Assembly (NCBI GenBank): GCA_013368445.1
Contig: JAACJO010000004.1
Location: 930,001 to 994,000 of the forward strand
Source of the DNA: Leucocoprinus leucothites
Lineage: Eukaryota; Basidiomycota; Agaricomycetes; Agaricales; Agaricaceae
Length of the DNA stretch: 64,000 nucleotides
Direction of reading: 5' to 3'
Made by a program: the position numbers and the translations under genes. Numbering within the stretch: the first letter of the stretch is position 1; each line of letters starts with the position of its first letter. The notes beneath the pieces were generated by a model. That model did not search any database. It saw only the letters and a list, made by a program, of their open reading frames with translations, and was not told the DNA's origin. Below, piece by piece: positions 10,111 to 22,126 of the stretch.

Positions 10111-12216
10111 CTAACCGCGAATGAAGCCATCCTGATCTTCGTTGGAAAGCTCTTCCAGGGTCTTCTGCTTGGTCTCGGGAATGAGCAAGGTCGAGAATAT
10201 ACCAGTAAGCATGAAGAGGGCGAAGATTTCAAGTCTTGGTAACGGTAATAAGCATCTACTCTGAGTACATGTCGTGCAAAAAGACTCACATGTGCTGGAC
10301 GAATCTGTTGGGTCCGCCGATATTCCTTAAGCGGGCGAAACCAACCTGTGCGACGATGGCGCCAAGTTTACCGGAAGCAGCGGAGATACCATGGCCTGTC
10401 GAACGGTAGCGTGTAGGGAAAACTTCTCCCGGAACGATGAAAGTAGTTGTGTTGGGCCCGAAGTTCTGGAAGAAGTTTGCGAGGCAATACAAAAAGACAA
10501 AGGCTTTCTGGGCCGGCGCGGTGGCGTTGAGTTTATCATATGCGAAACCTGAGTCGTAGCTTAGATCTGTGCTTTGAGTATAGTGAAACATATATATACG
10601 TACCCATGATGATGAAAAGAACGGTGAGAACGGAGAAGCCCATGAGTTGAATGGGTTTGCGTCCCCAAGAATCGACGAAGAGGAATGTCGCCCAATATCC
10701 TGGGATCAGGCCGGCAACAGACAAGACCAGATTGCCAATGCAGATGTTGGACAGGTTTTTGTAAACTCCCTGAGGGTCTGGGGTAGTTTTACCACCAAAG
10801 TTAATGGTTTGCAGGATAATGGAAGAGTTGAGGCCCAAGCCGTAGAAAGCGATCTAGACATACCCAAATTAACATTAAGCCAACAGACGAATGGTAAGAA
10901 CTTACGTCCAGCGCAAACCAGGAGTATGCAGTCCCAAGGAGCACTTTACCGTTTTCCCACTTTCCGAAATGGTTGATGAAGTCACTCCAGGAAGCCTTAG
11001 GAACGTCAGCGCGTTGGACAATAATCTCATCATCTGCCCCGCCACTTCCTCCGGCCATGACTGCCTTGATATCGGCGGTGGCTTGTAGGATATTTCTCTC
11101 AATATCCATCGTAAAACGGGGTGTTTCAGGGATGGTGAGTCGGAAGTACAACGCGATAACGCCGGGTACACATCCAAGACCAATTAGCAGACGCCAGAGT
11201 GGGTCAATGCTGTCGAGGTTGCCATTAACAATAGTGTCGTTAACAATGGCGTGCCTATAGGCGGCGGTGACGATTAAGGCGACCAGACATGCACCTACGA
11301 GGTTCTGTTAGACTTTTCATTAGGGGCATAAGAAGTGAGTCGACCTACAAAAGTTTCCCCATCCTTGATTCGCAAAAACTGTGGTCATCATTCTGCCCCG
11401 AATTCGAGTCGCCGCAAACTCTGATGATATAACAGAGCTTAAAGGATAATCTCCCCCAATTCCAACTCCCAGCTAATGCACATTTCAGTTCAGTTGGACT
11501 ACAGGATTAACCAGATGTCCTGATAAGGGAATTTGTTGCGTGACGTTACCCCATCATTTATGATGGAGATTTTTCTCAGGCCCTAATTCCCTTATACGGC
11601 TGGCTGGCAAGACTAGTTAAACACTCACAATGAAACGCCAGACGATAATGGCACCGATGATGTTGACAGAGGGAGCATGACCGGACAGGGCCTGCGCAAA
11701 GGTGGCCACTATCATAATCATGAGCTCCACGCCATCTTTTGGGGTAGACGTTAGGTATTATACGTTTCAACGGTGACAGGAATAACTGCACTTACACATG
11801 CGCTTGCGGCCGAGGACGTCGGCGAGCCAGCCGAAAAGCAATTGTCCAAAAAGATTCCCAACTGGGGTGGCGACTTTGACTCCGAGGTCTTGGTTTGTGT
11901 TCAGCGCGCCACCTTTGCCATAAACGTATCCCAGCATCGTCGAAGCGATATTAATCGCAAAGATGTCGTAGGCGTCGGTGAAAAACCCGACGCCCGCCAC
12001 AATACAGACTTTTGCGTGGAACCAGCTGGTGTAGTAGAGAAATGAGCAAGTTCGTCAATCAAAAACAGAAATTTAAAGAGGTACGAACGAGAATTTGGCA
12101 TTATCAACCTCTGCCAGGGCGGCTCGGCGGCTCTTGTCCATGTCGAAGCTACCAGTGTTGACTTTCGCAACACCGGAATCGTGATTCGAGCTTTTCTCAT
12201 CCACACTGTGCGACAT
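10111..12216 (-). CDS. PHO84: High-affinity inorganic phosphate transporter, PHO84-type MFS
   Basis: Plasma-membrane proton/phosphate symporter of the major facilitator superfamily. Eight exons (12089-12216, 11796-12025, 11629-11735, 11349-11472, 10906-11294, 10604-10853, 10290-10548, 10111-10234) give 536 residues. The family signature [13 protein letters not shown] is at about residues 156-168. Other matches are [21 protein letters not shown] (helix 1), [15 protein letters not shown] (loop 2-3), [14 protein letters not shown] before the central loop, and [13 protein letters not shown] near the end. Twelve helices are expected and about that many hydrophobic segments are visible. The start at 12216 (MSHSVDEK) fits the family; an in-frame ATG 14 codons upstream (12258) is possible. 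A CACGTT element at 12362-12367 upstream resembles a weak Pho4-type site, which is speculation. The neighbours are not phosphate genes. Confidence 0.9.
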
Positions 12217-14224
12217 GGCTTCCTCAAGTGGGTGGACGGGGAGGGAAGATGGGGACAAGAGTGAGAAGATATGCTGCCGACTTGAATCTTTTATGTCGTC
12301 TCCATATTCGATTATTTTACCGACTCATCCGCCCAACTGTCACATCCATATGCCCTCCTTGCACGTTCGCTAAAGGATCATATAATTGGTGGGCAAACAT
12401 CAAATTCCTTTTTAAGACGGTGCTGTTCCTGGGCATGCATATTTGTGTCGACTGGCGGCAGATCTAACTCGCACCATTGGTGGATCTCGAGATTGGATCT
12501 GGAAACAATAGCGCCATCACATTCGGGCTGAAGGCTTCAGCTAGAGCTAGTCATAACCAATTTCCATAGATGAGAATAGCGACGGCGGTGGTTGAGGCTG
12601 TTGAGGGATCTGCCTACTGAACTCTGTCTCTATTCAGGCTTCTCAAGGGAAGGCGATGAACATTGCGATGGTCAAACCCATCTGTATGCATTTGAAAAGG
12701 ATAGGTTTAATTGTTTGCAAGATTTTTTCTAATCACTCATAAAACTTAAGACCCTGACTCGAATTAATCTGATTCAAGTTCCTGTGTCTGCGACGAACCG
12801 TGCGTGACTAAAAGGGTAGCAGAAAGAGTAGGGCCTCAGCTTTGAAACTGAAGGAGCTATTATGCCAAGGCTATGCCGAGCCGACACCATTGTCAGACGA
12901 CGCAATGCACTGTGCATATACCTTCGTTAATTCAGTCAGGAGACTACGCCACATTTTGCTGCTCAAGCACTCGTTGCTGGGCCAAACACCAAGATGCAAG
13001 TGCTTTGGTTCTGGGCACCTTCAGGCTCCAGGCGCCCATATATGATTGGGGGCCACTATCACGCATGATTATGAGGTACCTGTTCGCAAGTCAGGACCCT
13101 GATTTTTCCTAGAGCACGGGAGCCAACGTTTACCCTCGAAAATCTAGGGACAAAGTATTGCAACTTACGAGAGCGGACAAGAGCCAACCACAGGCGGAGA
13201 AATTGCGCACGCGATGGATTTTCTTGGGACCTCGGATGTGCGTGGGCGGAGTGATGCGGCAAAGAATCCCAGGCCGGTTGCGAGTTCCCACAGTGCCAAG
13301 TGACTACTCCAAGTGCCGCATTCTTCCTAAGACCGTGTCTAGTGTCGTTGGTAGCACCAACCGTTGTACGTTCCATACCAATGGCAGGCAACATAACCCG
13401 TATGCGAGTACTTGCCCTGTACAAGGAGTTACGCCAGCTTGGACGAGACTATCCAGATCCATCGTGAGCATCATCGAGTTTCGTGCTGGTATCTAGGGCG
13501 TTCCTCATTTTCGACCTCGTCTTCTTCAGCTACGACTTCAATGGCAGGGTGCGGCGGTTGTTTGAAAGTACTTTGCACAATACATTGTCTTTTGAAAGGA
13601 TGCTGCTAACCCTCAGCAGAGAACAGAAATCTGACCGATAAGGATGAGATCGAGAAAGCTCTTAGAATGGGTGAATACATCAAGAAAGGCACGCAAAGCT
13701 CATTGATCCTTTTTCTAGTCCCTTTTTTCTGATTCCCTGAGCAGAAACCCTAGCCCTATATTCATTGCGGAAGTATCGTCACCTCAAGAGAATGTACCCC
13801 GACTCCATGTCAGACCCATGACAGCAAGTTCGACCTGCACCGCCCAGCTCCTCGTTCTTGGCTCTGGACTTGGCCTTGTACTGCAGCGCCATGTGGATAG
13901 GAGTCCTGTACATACCTGTCCGCAACAGGGGGCCAATGGGGATGACACCTTGCGCGCACGTTTCTCGGCTATTGCCAACGGCCAAGATCCCACATCATGT
14001 CACGATGGTGTATTTTCAACTGCTGTTCTGGGGCTTGACTTTTGATTAGTATCTGGGCTTGAGAGTTACATCCGTATTCCACTAGTACTTGCATTCTTTA
14101 GACTCTTGCTAGGCAGGGATAATCTTCGGTTCTTCACACATCGACAATTCCCTTGATGGAACAGGTACCACCACATTATTTGCTTGTACATTACATATGT
14201 CATTACTAGATGTATCTTTATTGC
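12217..14224. other. 2-kb intergenic region, no gene seen
   Basis: The left end (about 12217-12500) is the phosphate-transporter promoter, with CACGTT at 12362-12367 and an AT-rich CATATAATTGG near 12379. The rest, to the end of the CorA-like gene at 14225, has scattered frames of up to 121 codons with no recognisable similarity and no consistent splicing. I saw no clear repeat, tRNA or transposon remnant. Confidence 0.45.
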
Positions 14225-16327
14225 TCATACCAAATTGTCGTTCTTCTTAATCCTTCGTCTACGTGATGCCACCCATTTGATCAGGCTTCGGATGGGCCAC
14301 TGCAAGCGAGAAGCGAAGCTGATGTTAACATCAGCATGATGTTGTTTGTTGTGAAGGGCGACAAGGATCCAAATAGACGCTGCTGTTAGGAGTATTGCCA
14401 CAGCGATATAATCAGTCAGTTTTCCGCGACCATCTCCAGTCATTTGAGTGATGTTCATCCCAAACACCGACTATTTATAAAGATTGAGTCGGAAATTTTC
14501 TCAGCTATAAGTAGATCACGCACCGCCGCGAATGATGCTGGGAGAAACACCATGGTCAAGTACGATATTTGCTTCATCACTAGAAATTTATGGAAGAATG
14601 TTAAGTTTCCGATCCGCTGAGAGCTATTTAACACATACCAGCGCTATCGCGCAACGTGGCTTCCGTCAAAGATCGCATATCTTGGCTATCTCGAAAATTA
14701 ACATTGTTGAATGCCTACATTTCTGTTATCTTTCTGCTTTGGAATGCATGTACACACGCAGTCGGGTGAAGTGGGTCGCTTACCAGATTGACCAAGTTCT
14801 CAAGGCGCATGTCCTGCATCTTTCGGAACATCTCAAGTCGTTCTATTTCGGACAATAGAACTTTGCATTCTCGATCCATGATTGTAGCTGACCGTTCGCG
14901 TTCGGGATGATCCTGCACGGTTGGGCTTGGCGTATTTTGCACAAATAGGACAGCCTTCTTGAAGTCCTCTAAGAGTGATGTGTAGTGCAGGAGGGAGGCT
15001 CGTATAATATGTAGTTCGCGCGTTTGATATATATCGTTTGTGAGTAGTATTTGCGTTTCCTGAGCAATGCAAATTTTCAGAACCTTGACAAGAGTAGGCC
15101 GGAAATTGACCTACAAGCCAGCATATGTGTGAGTATAGGGTTTCGAGGGATTCGTCCCACGCGTACAAGGCATGCCAGAGCAAGCTTAACAATACAAACG
15201 TGGGATCATCTGATTCGCTGAAAATCGTGCGCCAGTACACACTTTGACCTGCGAACCGGAATCGAGAATGCAGGATAGCTGCGCTCGTGTTTTGCCATTC
15301 GGGTGGTGGGTGGTATGATATGATGGTGCTACCATCTTTACTTCTGATCATGTGCAATGCGAGCAAGTCGATCAGAAGGACCTTGTCATCTAGCCACGCG
15401 TTGAGTTTGTGATTTGAAGAGGTGATGAATCCACTCACTTGAGCGAAGTGCCAGAGGAGCTTGAGTATCGATCGTTATAGTGCCTGCCCGAGACATGACT
15501 CGATTAGGGCTACCACCTATTGGCGAGGTTGATACTAAAGTGGGATTATCGATCGCACGAAGGAAGTTAAGAACGATGGTGATATCTGTTTCATGATTAG
15601 CCGTGACTGCTGTTAGGGAATCTGACTCAAGGTGCCAACTGACGATCGGATTCATCTGAGGGGTGTTCCTCCTGATATCGGGTTGGGATCCAGTTGAGAG
15701 AAGAAGAGAAAAAGAAGGGTTCTATGTTATACCTGAAAAGATCAGTAAGATCCCGCAAGCTAACGAAATGATGGGGGAGTTACTTTGTTCCTAGCATTTG
15801 CATCACAGGTCCTGATAAATTCTCAAGAAAAATAGCACGAATGCGCGTTCCTTCGGGCCTCTTTGCCTGTGACGACGGATCAATCGCTTTCCCGAGTATT
15901 ATAGAGTCCCGGATAAGCTCACCTGGATCCTAGCCCAAAATTCTTTCACATTCTGCAACGAGACTTCATATTTGGAAGGCTTAGCGAAGCGGCCTTCCGT
16001 ATTGACATCAACATAATAAATTTCACAATTGCGAGGCTCTGTTCCAGTCGATTCTTTCACAAGTCTTGCGATCCCACTTCTCACCAAACGGGAAGCGGTC
16101 CAGTTGCGAAACAACGAAGTCGGATATCCCGTCCATGAGTTTGGATCTCGCATGTTCAGAGTTTCACCAGAAAATCGAGAGTCAAATGGGTTTTCTTCGT
16201 CAGAATCTGCCCAAGGCCATGGTCCAGATGGCGCTGCGTGCCGATGAGACGCGCGGGGAATGCGCGGGGGCATTCCTTTCGTGTTGGGTGGGACCTGAGG
16301 AGTGATGATTGAATATGCCATCATCAA
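14225..16327 (-). CDS. CorA-like divalent-cation transporter family protein (basidiomycete type)
   Basis: Large soluble N-terminal domain followed by a two-helix CorA-type membrane end. Nine exons (15923-16327, 15784-15866, 15644-15732, 15439-15609, 15115-15389, 14784-15059, 14639-14714, 14524-14579, 14225-14470) give 558 residues. Family landmarks are the YNIEPFFFSSSLNWIP segment, LLIDLLALHMIR, a helix ending ERLEMFRKMQDMRLENLVNL, TM1 YLTMVFLPASFAA, the GMN signature in SVFGMNITQM (about residues 481-483), and TM2 YIAVAILLTAASIWILVAL. Whether such fungal proteins transport Mg or another cation is not established. The intron between 15643 and 15610 is only 34 nt, unusually short. The alternative is a frameshift there, but both flanking exons are well conserved, so I favour a real intron or an assembly error over a dead gene. 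Confidence 0.78.
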
Positions 16328-16364
16328 GAATAGACAGGATTATTACTGTCGTATTTTTGCGAAT

Positions 16365-16372
16365 CTTTTATA
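16365..16372 (-). promoter_or_regulatory. TATA box of the CorA-like gene
   Basis: TATAAAAG on the minus strand, 38-45 bp upstream of the ATG at 16327, a plausible core promoter position if the leader is short. Confidence 0.4.
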
Positions 16373-17726
16373 TTATCGTGCTCGAAAAGAAGCGCCTTTG
16401 GATACAGCGCCGACAAAGTATGACATAGTAGTTGGAGACTCCGGTTGTATTCAATTTTGGATGCAGTGGGGCTGTTTTGACCCCCGGCCGATGGTCATTC
16501 GAGCCTGAATATCGGTATATTGAGTCACTGTTTCCCGAGCAACAACCACGACAAGTTCAAGGTGAGGCTCAGGAAAGTTTCGTGTTCTTCATCAAGTCTG
16601 CAGAACTAGCAACAGGTCTTGAGTACGAGGTCAAAGAAGCCCACGTAGATTACAGAAGGGAGAGTCCGCAGCCACCATCAGCGCCGATCTTCACGGCGGC
16701 ACCAGATATGCACCACAGCTGGCATAGGATAACAAGAGAGTTTGGAGGCGGAAAATGATCGCCGAGGAGGGGCCCCTTGGCTCTCGGGGCCTGATTTGGT
16801 ATGCACTCGGAAATTGGCTTGAAACTTCGGTATCGGTGCTAGGCTCCAAGGTTCTGATAACTGTGAGAGGTTCCGTTGGAGTGTAATTCCCCACGAACGA
16901 AGCCAAGATTCAGCATAATGGCAGTGTCGTATGGTCTGTACTAGTCAGAACGAGTTGTTGAAGATCCAAAACATGTTCCTCAAGTTATCCTCAGCGCTTT
17001 CTCTATGTGGGGAGTCCAGGCTGCCTGGGATTCCATGGCTTTGGGTCACCGTTGACCTAGTGTTAATCAACTCCGGACCCGGCAGTTCAGGCGACCTTCG
17101 GATACCGTTCATCAGAAATAAACATCGCGGGCTGCTTGAAGTCCCCGATATACAGTAAAGAGTACCTTTACGTATGACAAGAAGGGATCTAGTTGCAAAG
17201 ATTGAATGCGTTGGACGTTCTGACCTTCGACGTTTCCAAGTATGCAATGTTGTTGTGAGTAAATCTCTATCTGAAAATGAATCTCTACAGCCATTGATTG
17301 CTTCCGACTCCGCTCGACGAATTCGGGGCTCAGTAGTTTCATGTTACCTGTCTTTCCCGATAAAACATTCTAGATGAGAGGGAGGTCGATATACATGCTG
17401 GTTAAAATCGTAGTCGACCTAATGGCGTAGTCTTGAACAGTTTGACAGGCACTGGACTGAATAGCCTTGATAAGAATATAGGAAGGTGCACGTTTGACCA
17501 CAGCCAGGTCGTCAACATGTATGGGTATTTGGCGCGGAAAGAAAGCCCTGTTTCTCAAGGCGGGAGATTCGGACAGAAGCAAAAGTCACTAGGAAACCTT
17601 ATAGAAGTACTCGGCCACCGGATCTGCACAAGATAGATCTCCATTTGATTTTTATTTGTAAAACGACATACAAGAAACCTAGCAGAGAATCTAAGAACTG
17701 ATATCGGAGGTGCTGTAACGGCAGAA
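16373..17726. other. Intergenic, no gene supported
   Basis: 1.35 kb between the 5' side of the CorA-like gene and the 3' end of the pectate lyase, both on the minus strand. A plus-strand frame at 16432-16758 (108 codons) has fairly protein-like composition but no recognisable motif and no splice partners, so it is not called. Confidence 0.4.
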
Positions 17727-19068
17727 CTACCCAAGTAGGGGGTCAGCACACTGTAAACCACATACATGAATCGTAAAAACTTACTGTGCCGTCCGGTCCA
17801 CTTCCAATCTCTTCTGGCTCATCACCACTATCATTACCTTCGTATCTTTCACAGATTGTATCAACGTTTTGTGCCCTGGTTGTCCTGATAGTAGCAGTGC
17901 TGGTGAAGTATGAGTTTGAGAAAGCCTATTTGTGAATGGTTTCAAGATGGATAGCTTACTCTCCATAGTTCCTGTTGAAGGTTGAGCATTGAGGTTTAAT
18001 CAAGCAGTAGTATCGGCAGATCAACTTACTGGTTGATTCCAGCGAGAACGTCACCATTTACGGCCCAGACATCGTTGATTTGGACAATACGTTGGTGCTG
18101 GGTGCCACAGTTCCCACACTGTAGAAGCGTTCACGTCTTAACTAGGGAACTCGAGTTTTGGCGAACCACTTACGCTGCGGTAGAGCTTGCCGAAGTCCTC
18201 GGCATAGAACTAATGGGGTGTTAGGCTATGCTCTGATCATGAGAAATGGGTGAAGCTTACAGAGTTAATAATGACCTAATCGCGTTCATTGGTAAGTGGA
18301 GTTGGACCTTCGGAAAGGTTGGACTTACTGTTCCTCCACCGTTGTGTTGAATGATTTTGTCGTCAGCGTGCTGCAATGGAGTTTCAAACAACTTCTTAGA
18401 GATGCTATGGTGTATGAAATACCTTGGCCTAGGGGTAATCCATGCATTAGTCAAACGCAAGAGGAAGGTTGTTGTTTGGCACTTACACCACCGAAGTTGA
18501 TACGAGAGGTACCAGAAGATTGTTTGAGCGTAATAGCGTCCTCACAGACATCCTATGCGTTTATCGGGGACCTTAAGCTTCACTTTCGACCTCAGAGTAA
18601 AGGTTGATACCCACCTCGAAATAGACGTGGTCCAAAGTGCAAGAACCTGAGAAAGAATAATTGCTCGGGATCGGTCACGCAAGGCCAATCATATGAGGAC
18701 TCACCGAGGCAGTGGACTCCCTCAGCTTGATTGGCGCCAATGACGACGCGACTGAGGGTCGCACCTTCCTGGAGCAAGAACACAGCGTCGGAGTCACCGC
18801 CCTCACTCTGGCCATTGCAAGCACCAGAGCCACGGTCGTAGCGAGTGTAGGCCTGAGGAGGGGTGAAAGTTTGACCAGCTGCGACTGTTATGGCTTTGCT
18901 CAAGGAAGAGGTGGTCGGGGGTGTCGGGAATACATTGGTAGCCGTACGGCGCTCCAGGCTGTCAGAAAATAGTAAGCGATATTCATCTCAGCTAATATAG
19001 GGCCCTTACGGGTTGGCAGCGACAAGCGAGCCCAAAGCAACGAGGGAAACGAATTTAGCAGAGAACAT
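17727..19068 (-). CDS. Secreted pectate lyase, polysaccharide lyase family 3
   Basis: Cleaves de-esterified pectin by beta-elimination outside the cell. The first 18-19 residues ([20 protein letters not shown]) are a signal peptide. Twelve exons join in frame (19010-19068, 18705-18958, 18615-18646, 18487-18552, 18423-18428, 18329-18370, 18261-18275, 18174-18209, 18030-18118, 17960-17971, 17785-17899, 17727-17750) to give 249 residues, normal for PL3. PL3 landmarks in order: [77 protein letters not shown] and [12 protein letters not shown]. Cysteines expected to form disulfides are present. One exon is only 6 nt (18423-18428, encoding Ala-Lys) and three more are 12-24 nt. A TATA box lies 56 bp upstream. 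Pectin degradation fits a plant-associated or litter-decaying life style. Confidence 0.92.
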
Positions 19069-19123
19069 CTTGTGGTTGTTCGGTCTTGTAGAGCCTAAGG
19101 GCAGAATCGAGGTCAAATCGGTC

Positions 19124-19131
19124 CTTTTATA
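19124..19131 (-). promoter_or_regulatory. TATA box of the pectate lyase gene
   Basis: TATAAAAG on the minus strand, 56-63 bp upstream of the ATG at 19068, as in many strongly inducible secreted-enzyme genes. Confidence 0.55.
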
Positions 19132-21061
19132 CGCGCCTAACGCATCGTCTGCACCTGAAACATAGGAAGTAGGTGCATTGGTGGGGTAGAATAAAGCGGG
19201 GCGATGCACTCCGGGCGGACCGCGTTCTGTTCATGCAGGTTGACAAGGGAGAAGGGCAGGAAGGCTCTGAGAGATAACAAGAAATTCGTTTGTTAACGTG
19301 GCATAGGCTCGACGATGTGCTTCTCGTGGGTAATGTGTGGGGTGGAAGGGTCCTAGGATCAACAGCGGTCAAAATCTAAATAGCCTCTGTGATTGGAGTT
19401 GCGAGTGAAGCTGACGTCTGCAAGGTCCGACGGTCCGTTAAAGGCTACAGGGCCATTGGCGAAAAGGTAACATAAATACAACAAAGACGGATATTCCTCG
19501 TAGGTTTCGTTGATGCTTGAGGTAATTCTGGGTCATGATGAGAATGACGCAGAAGAGAATAGCATATTGATCCACGTGAGACTAGAGAGGTAAAGTCACA
19601 TCCAACATTCGCGCTTCCTGAAGGCGTCAGCTGGTATTAGCGAAGTGGTCCGTTGCCAGAAATTGTAACTGTCGTTGGAGAAATCCCGGAGTTGATCTTA
19701 TAGATTGAATGGCAGGCAGTCATGCTCCTTCGTGGGGCAGTGCGGGGGCCGTCAGAGGGCAGCGGAGCATAAAGAACCTGCATACACTTCGAGAAATGTA
19801 GAGAAATGGCTACATCTGAAGCTTGGAGCGTGACCAGCAGTTGCCAGCGAAAGTCTTGGCAATGGGATTCGTGGGTCAAAATAGGTCGAATGAAGAGGGG
19901 GATGTGGGGAAATATATGATAGAGTCTCCTGAGAATCCCGATCTCTGAGTCCTGGATTCGAATAACCCGGGGAAGCCTGTCAGGGTGTTTTCGCAGCCCA
20001 AGGGGTAGCGGAGGCCGAGGATCCACTAGTACCAGTAATTGCATTCAGGAACATGTATAGGAATATTCCGAATACAATGAAATAGCGAATCATATTTTCT
20101 CGCAGAGCATCTCTGAGACATGAGAGCTCTTTTGCGGGCTAGGAGTAACTGGATGATGGATTGCCCAAGTGAGGAAGAAAGGGAAGAAAATCAGGGTCGA
20201 TGGACAATCGGGATTGTCGTCGCCACGGTCACCTGACCATATTTTCCAGAAATCCTTCATCGATAGCCGACCAAAAATGCCTTCCCAGCTTTGAGTTTTT
20301 TTATCAACCCTTGTTCTTAGCTTCAACATTCACCATCGTCCCCAGATATAGGGCCTAGTATCCCTTGAAAAACGACATTCGTTGTACGGCTAACACTCGT
20401 GGTAAACCTATACATCGCAGTTCAGAGCCCTGACGTACTGAATGTCCTAACCTGACAGGAACATCAAGCATGCCATGAATAGAGCCACCGAGTCATAACG
20501 GTGTGTGGGCGTTACACTTATGTGTAAAGAGAGTCACACTGGACTCACGCTTTCTTTTCTTCTGACTTCTACCAACGGGTCAAAAATGACAGAACGATAA
20601 CCCTTGGACCAGCTCACTGCTCTGAATACTTTATTGAAATATCGCGTGTTTGCCGCATGGCTAGGTTCAGGTGTGCTCTCCACTTCCTTTGACAGTGTGG
20701 GTGGTAACATCGAAGTCCTGTATAGACTGTGATCGACTGCAACTGTCTTCATGAACCTAATCTGACCCGACTAGGAAAAAACATAATATCGAGGGCTGGG
20801 ATGCATGCATACTGAATAGAAACGACGGCAGTAATGGCGCCATTAAGAAAAAGAAAAAGAAGGTAAGCAACGAGTCCAAATCTCAGAAACATGGCTGAGC
20901 AACAGACCAAGGCTACACTAACGTACAATCGCTACTTTACAAACAAGAGACATTCGCCAGCAATGTCGGCGTCCCCAAAAATTGAAAAGAAGACAGGTAT
21001 CATATCTAGCTGGTATGTTGAATAATTATCTGGACAGATACGTTACAGTTGATACTCACAC
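19132..21061. other. 1.9-kb intergenic region, no gene supported
   Basis: Between the pectate lyase promoter and the MAF1 stop. Minus-strand frames at 19637-20044 and 20090-20329 have no known similarity. A short minus-strand frame from ATG 20093 begins like a signal peptide but meets a stop after 37 codons; it is discussed under rejected items. Confidence 0.4.
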
Positions 21062-22126
21062 TCAAGCTACAGTCGTCAATCCTATAGCTCGGGCGCCAGC
21101 ACCAGCGCCACCAGACCAAGCACTGAACCTCTCTGAAAAGGAGTTCAACAAGGGCCCAGCCTCATACTCATCCTCGGACCAAGATCGACCCATCCCTCTC
21201 GAACGAGCCCAGACAGAGATGTAGAGTATCCGCTTCAGTTTGCGGTTCAAGAAGAACCAATGGGATGACCACAATAACGCCCCTCGGCGTTTGTGATACA
21301 ACGATGATGACATCTCGTCTGAAAGGGTGAGCTCGGCGGCACCCTTGGACATGGTTATAGACGATCGGAAGTCATGACGGGGTTTGATTTCGTCAATATC
21401 GTAATCGTCAAATTCGAACGTTGCATCGTCCTCAGATGAAGATTCCTCCTCGGCAACCGACGCTGTGTCATCTTCATCATCAGAAAAGTCATTGGCATGA
21501 GGGTCAGCCTCAATCTCGGGAGTGTACGAGAAGACTTCACAGTCGGAGAGACCAATGACGTCGTCGATGAGGCGGAAGAGAGCAGGGTGAGTGCCTGATA
21601 CTATTGGAGGAGGACTGAGAGGGCTGGGGATTACTTGGTTGTACGGTGAAGTAGCGACGGGAGGGAAGATGTCTGGTGAGGAGGGAGGATAGGATGAATA
21701 CGATCTAGGTGCAGCTACCCCTGTACGATGGGGCGCCACGAGTGTATTGCTGAGCGAGTTGAGAACGCCAGCGCCATTCTTCTCCTTCACAAAATGGGAA
21801 GGGCGAACGTCAGAGAAGTCGTAATCGGGAAAGGCGATATTGAGGGTGGCAATAAGGAGGTAGAGGGTCTTCCGTGAGGCATGTTTATCAATCGGCCCAA
21901 AGGGGGTCATTTCGGCTTCTTGGTCAAGTACAAGCCACGAGGGTAATGGAGGAGAGTGGGAAGTTTCGTCTTTGTAGGCGTCTTCGAGTGTCTTGAATAG
22001 TTTCTTGTCGCGTTTGATATTCTTGCAACTGTACGCCTCCATGCGGGTGTGGACTGAGCACTCGAGGCCCTCATGTGTAAGAGACTGCGCCAAACGCGCA
22101 AGTGCAGGATTTTCGATGTATTTCAT
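21062..22126 (-). CDS. MAF1: MAF1, global repressor of RNA polymerase III
   Basis: Maf1 represses Pol III transcription of tRNA and 5S genes when TOR signalling falls; it shuttles between cytoplasm and nucleus. A single uninterrupted frame of 354 residues, in contrast to the intron-rich neighbours. The N-terminal box (LECSVHTRMEAYSCKNIKRDKKLFKTLED) is the conserved A region. The middle holds a Ser/Pro-rich linker, likely the phosphorylated region, then the B region with SDCEVFSYTPEIEADP and a very acidic stretch. The C region is DEMSSSLYHKRRGALLWSSHWFFLNRKLKRILYISVWARSR. Tracts matching all three family blocks are present, so the gene looks complete. The ATG at 22126 sits at the normal distance from the first conserved box. 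Confidence 0.93.
   Translation of the reverse strand: MKYIENPALARLAQSLTHEGLECSVHTRMEAYSCKNIKRDKKLFKTLEDAYKDETSHSPPLPSWLVLDQEAEMTPFGPIDKHASRKTLYLLIATLNIAFPDYDFSDVRPSHFVKEKNGAGVLNSLSNTLVAPHRTGVAAPRSYSSYPPSSPDIFPPVATSPYNQVIPSPLSPPPIVSGTHPALFRLIDDVIGLSDCEVFSYTPEIEADPHANDFSDDEDDTASVAEEESSSEDDATFEFDDYDIDEIKPRHDFRSSITMSKGAAELTLSDEMSSSLYHKRRGALLWSSHWFFLNRKLKRILYISVWARSRGMGRSWSEDEYEAGPLLNSFSERFSAWSGGAGAGARAIGLTTVA

Noticed and set aside
12842..13609. Several plus-strand frames in the 12.2-14.2 kb gap as a possible small gene
   Set aside because: The frames cannot be joined through plausible introns into any protein with recognisable features.
15610..15643. Reading the CorA-like gene as a pseudogene because of a frame shift here
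   Set aside because: GT and AG ends are present, the total coding length stays in frame, and all downstream exons including GMN are well conserved, so a short intron is more likely than decay.
16432..16758. Plus-strand frame of 108 codons between the CorA-like gene and the pectate lyase
   Set aside because: No motif, no splice partners, and the length is within what chance gives in a GC-balanced genome.
19951..19985. Sequence gttattcgaatccagg on the minus strand resembling a tRNA B box
   Set aside because: The first two bases of the GGTTCRA consensus are wrong and no A box or cloverleaf arms were found around it.
19752..20093. Minus-strand frame starting MIRYFIVFGIFLYMFLNAITG, like a signal peptide, continuing 76 codons beyond an internal TGA at 19980-19982
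   Set aside because: A single in-frame stop, no recognisable family, no splice pair removing the stop, and no conservation evidence; chance cannot be excluded.
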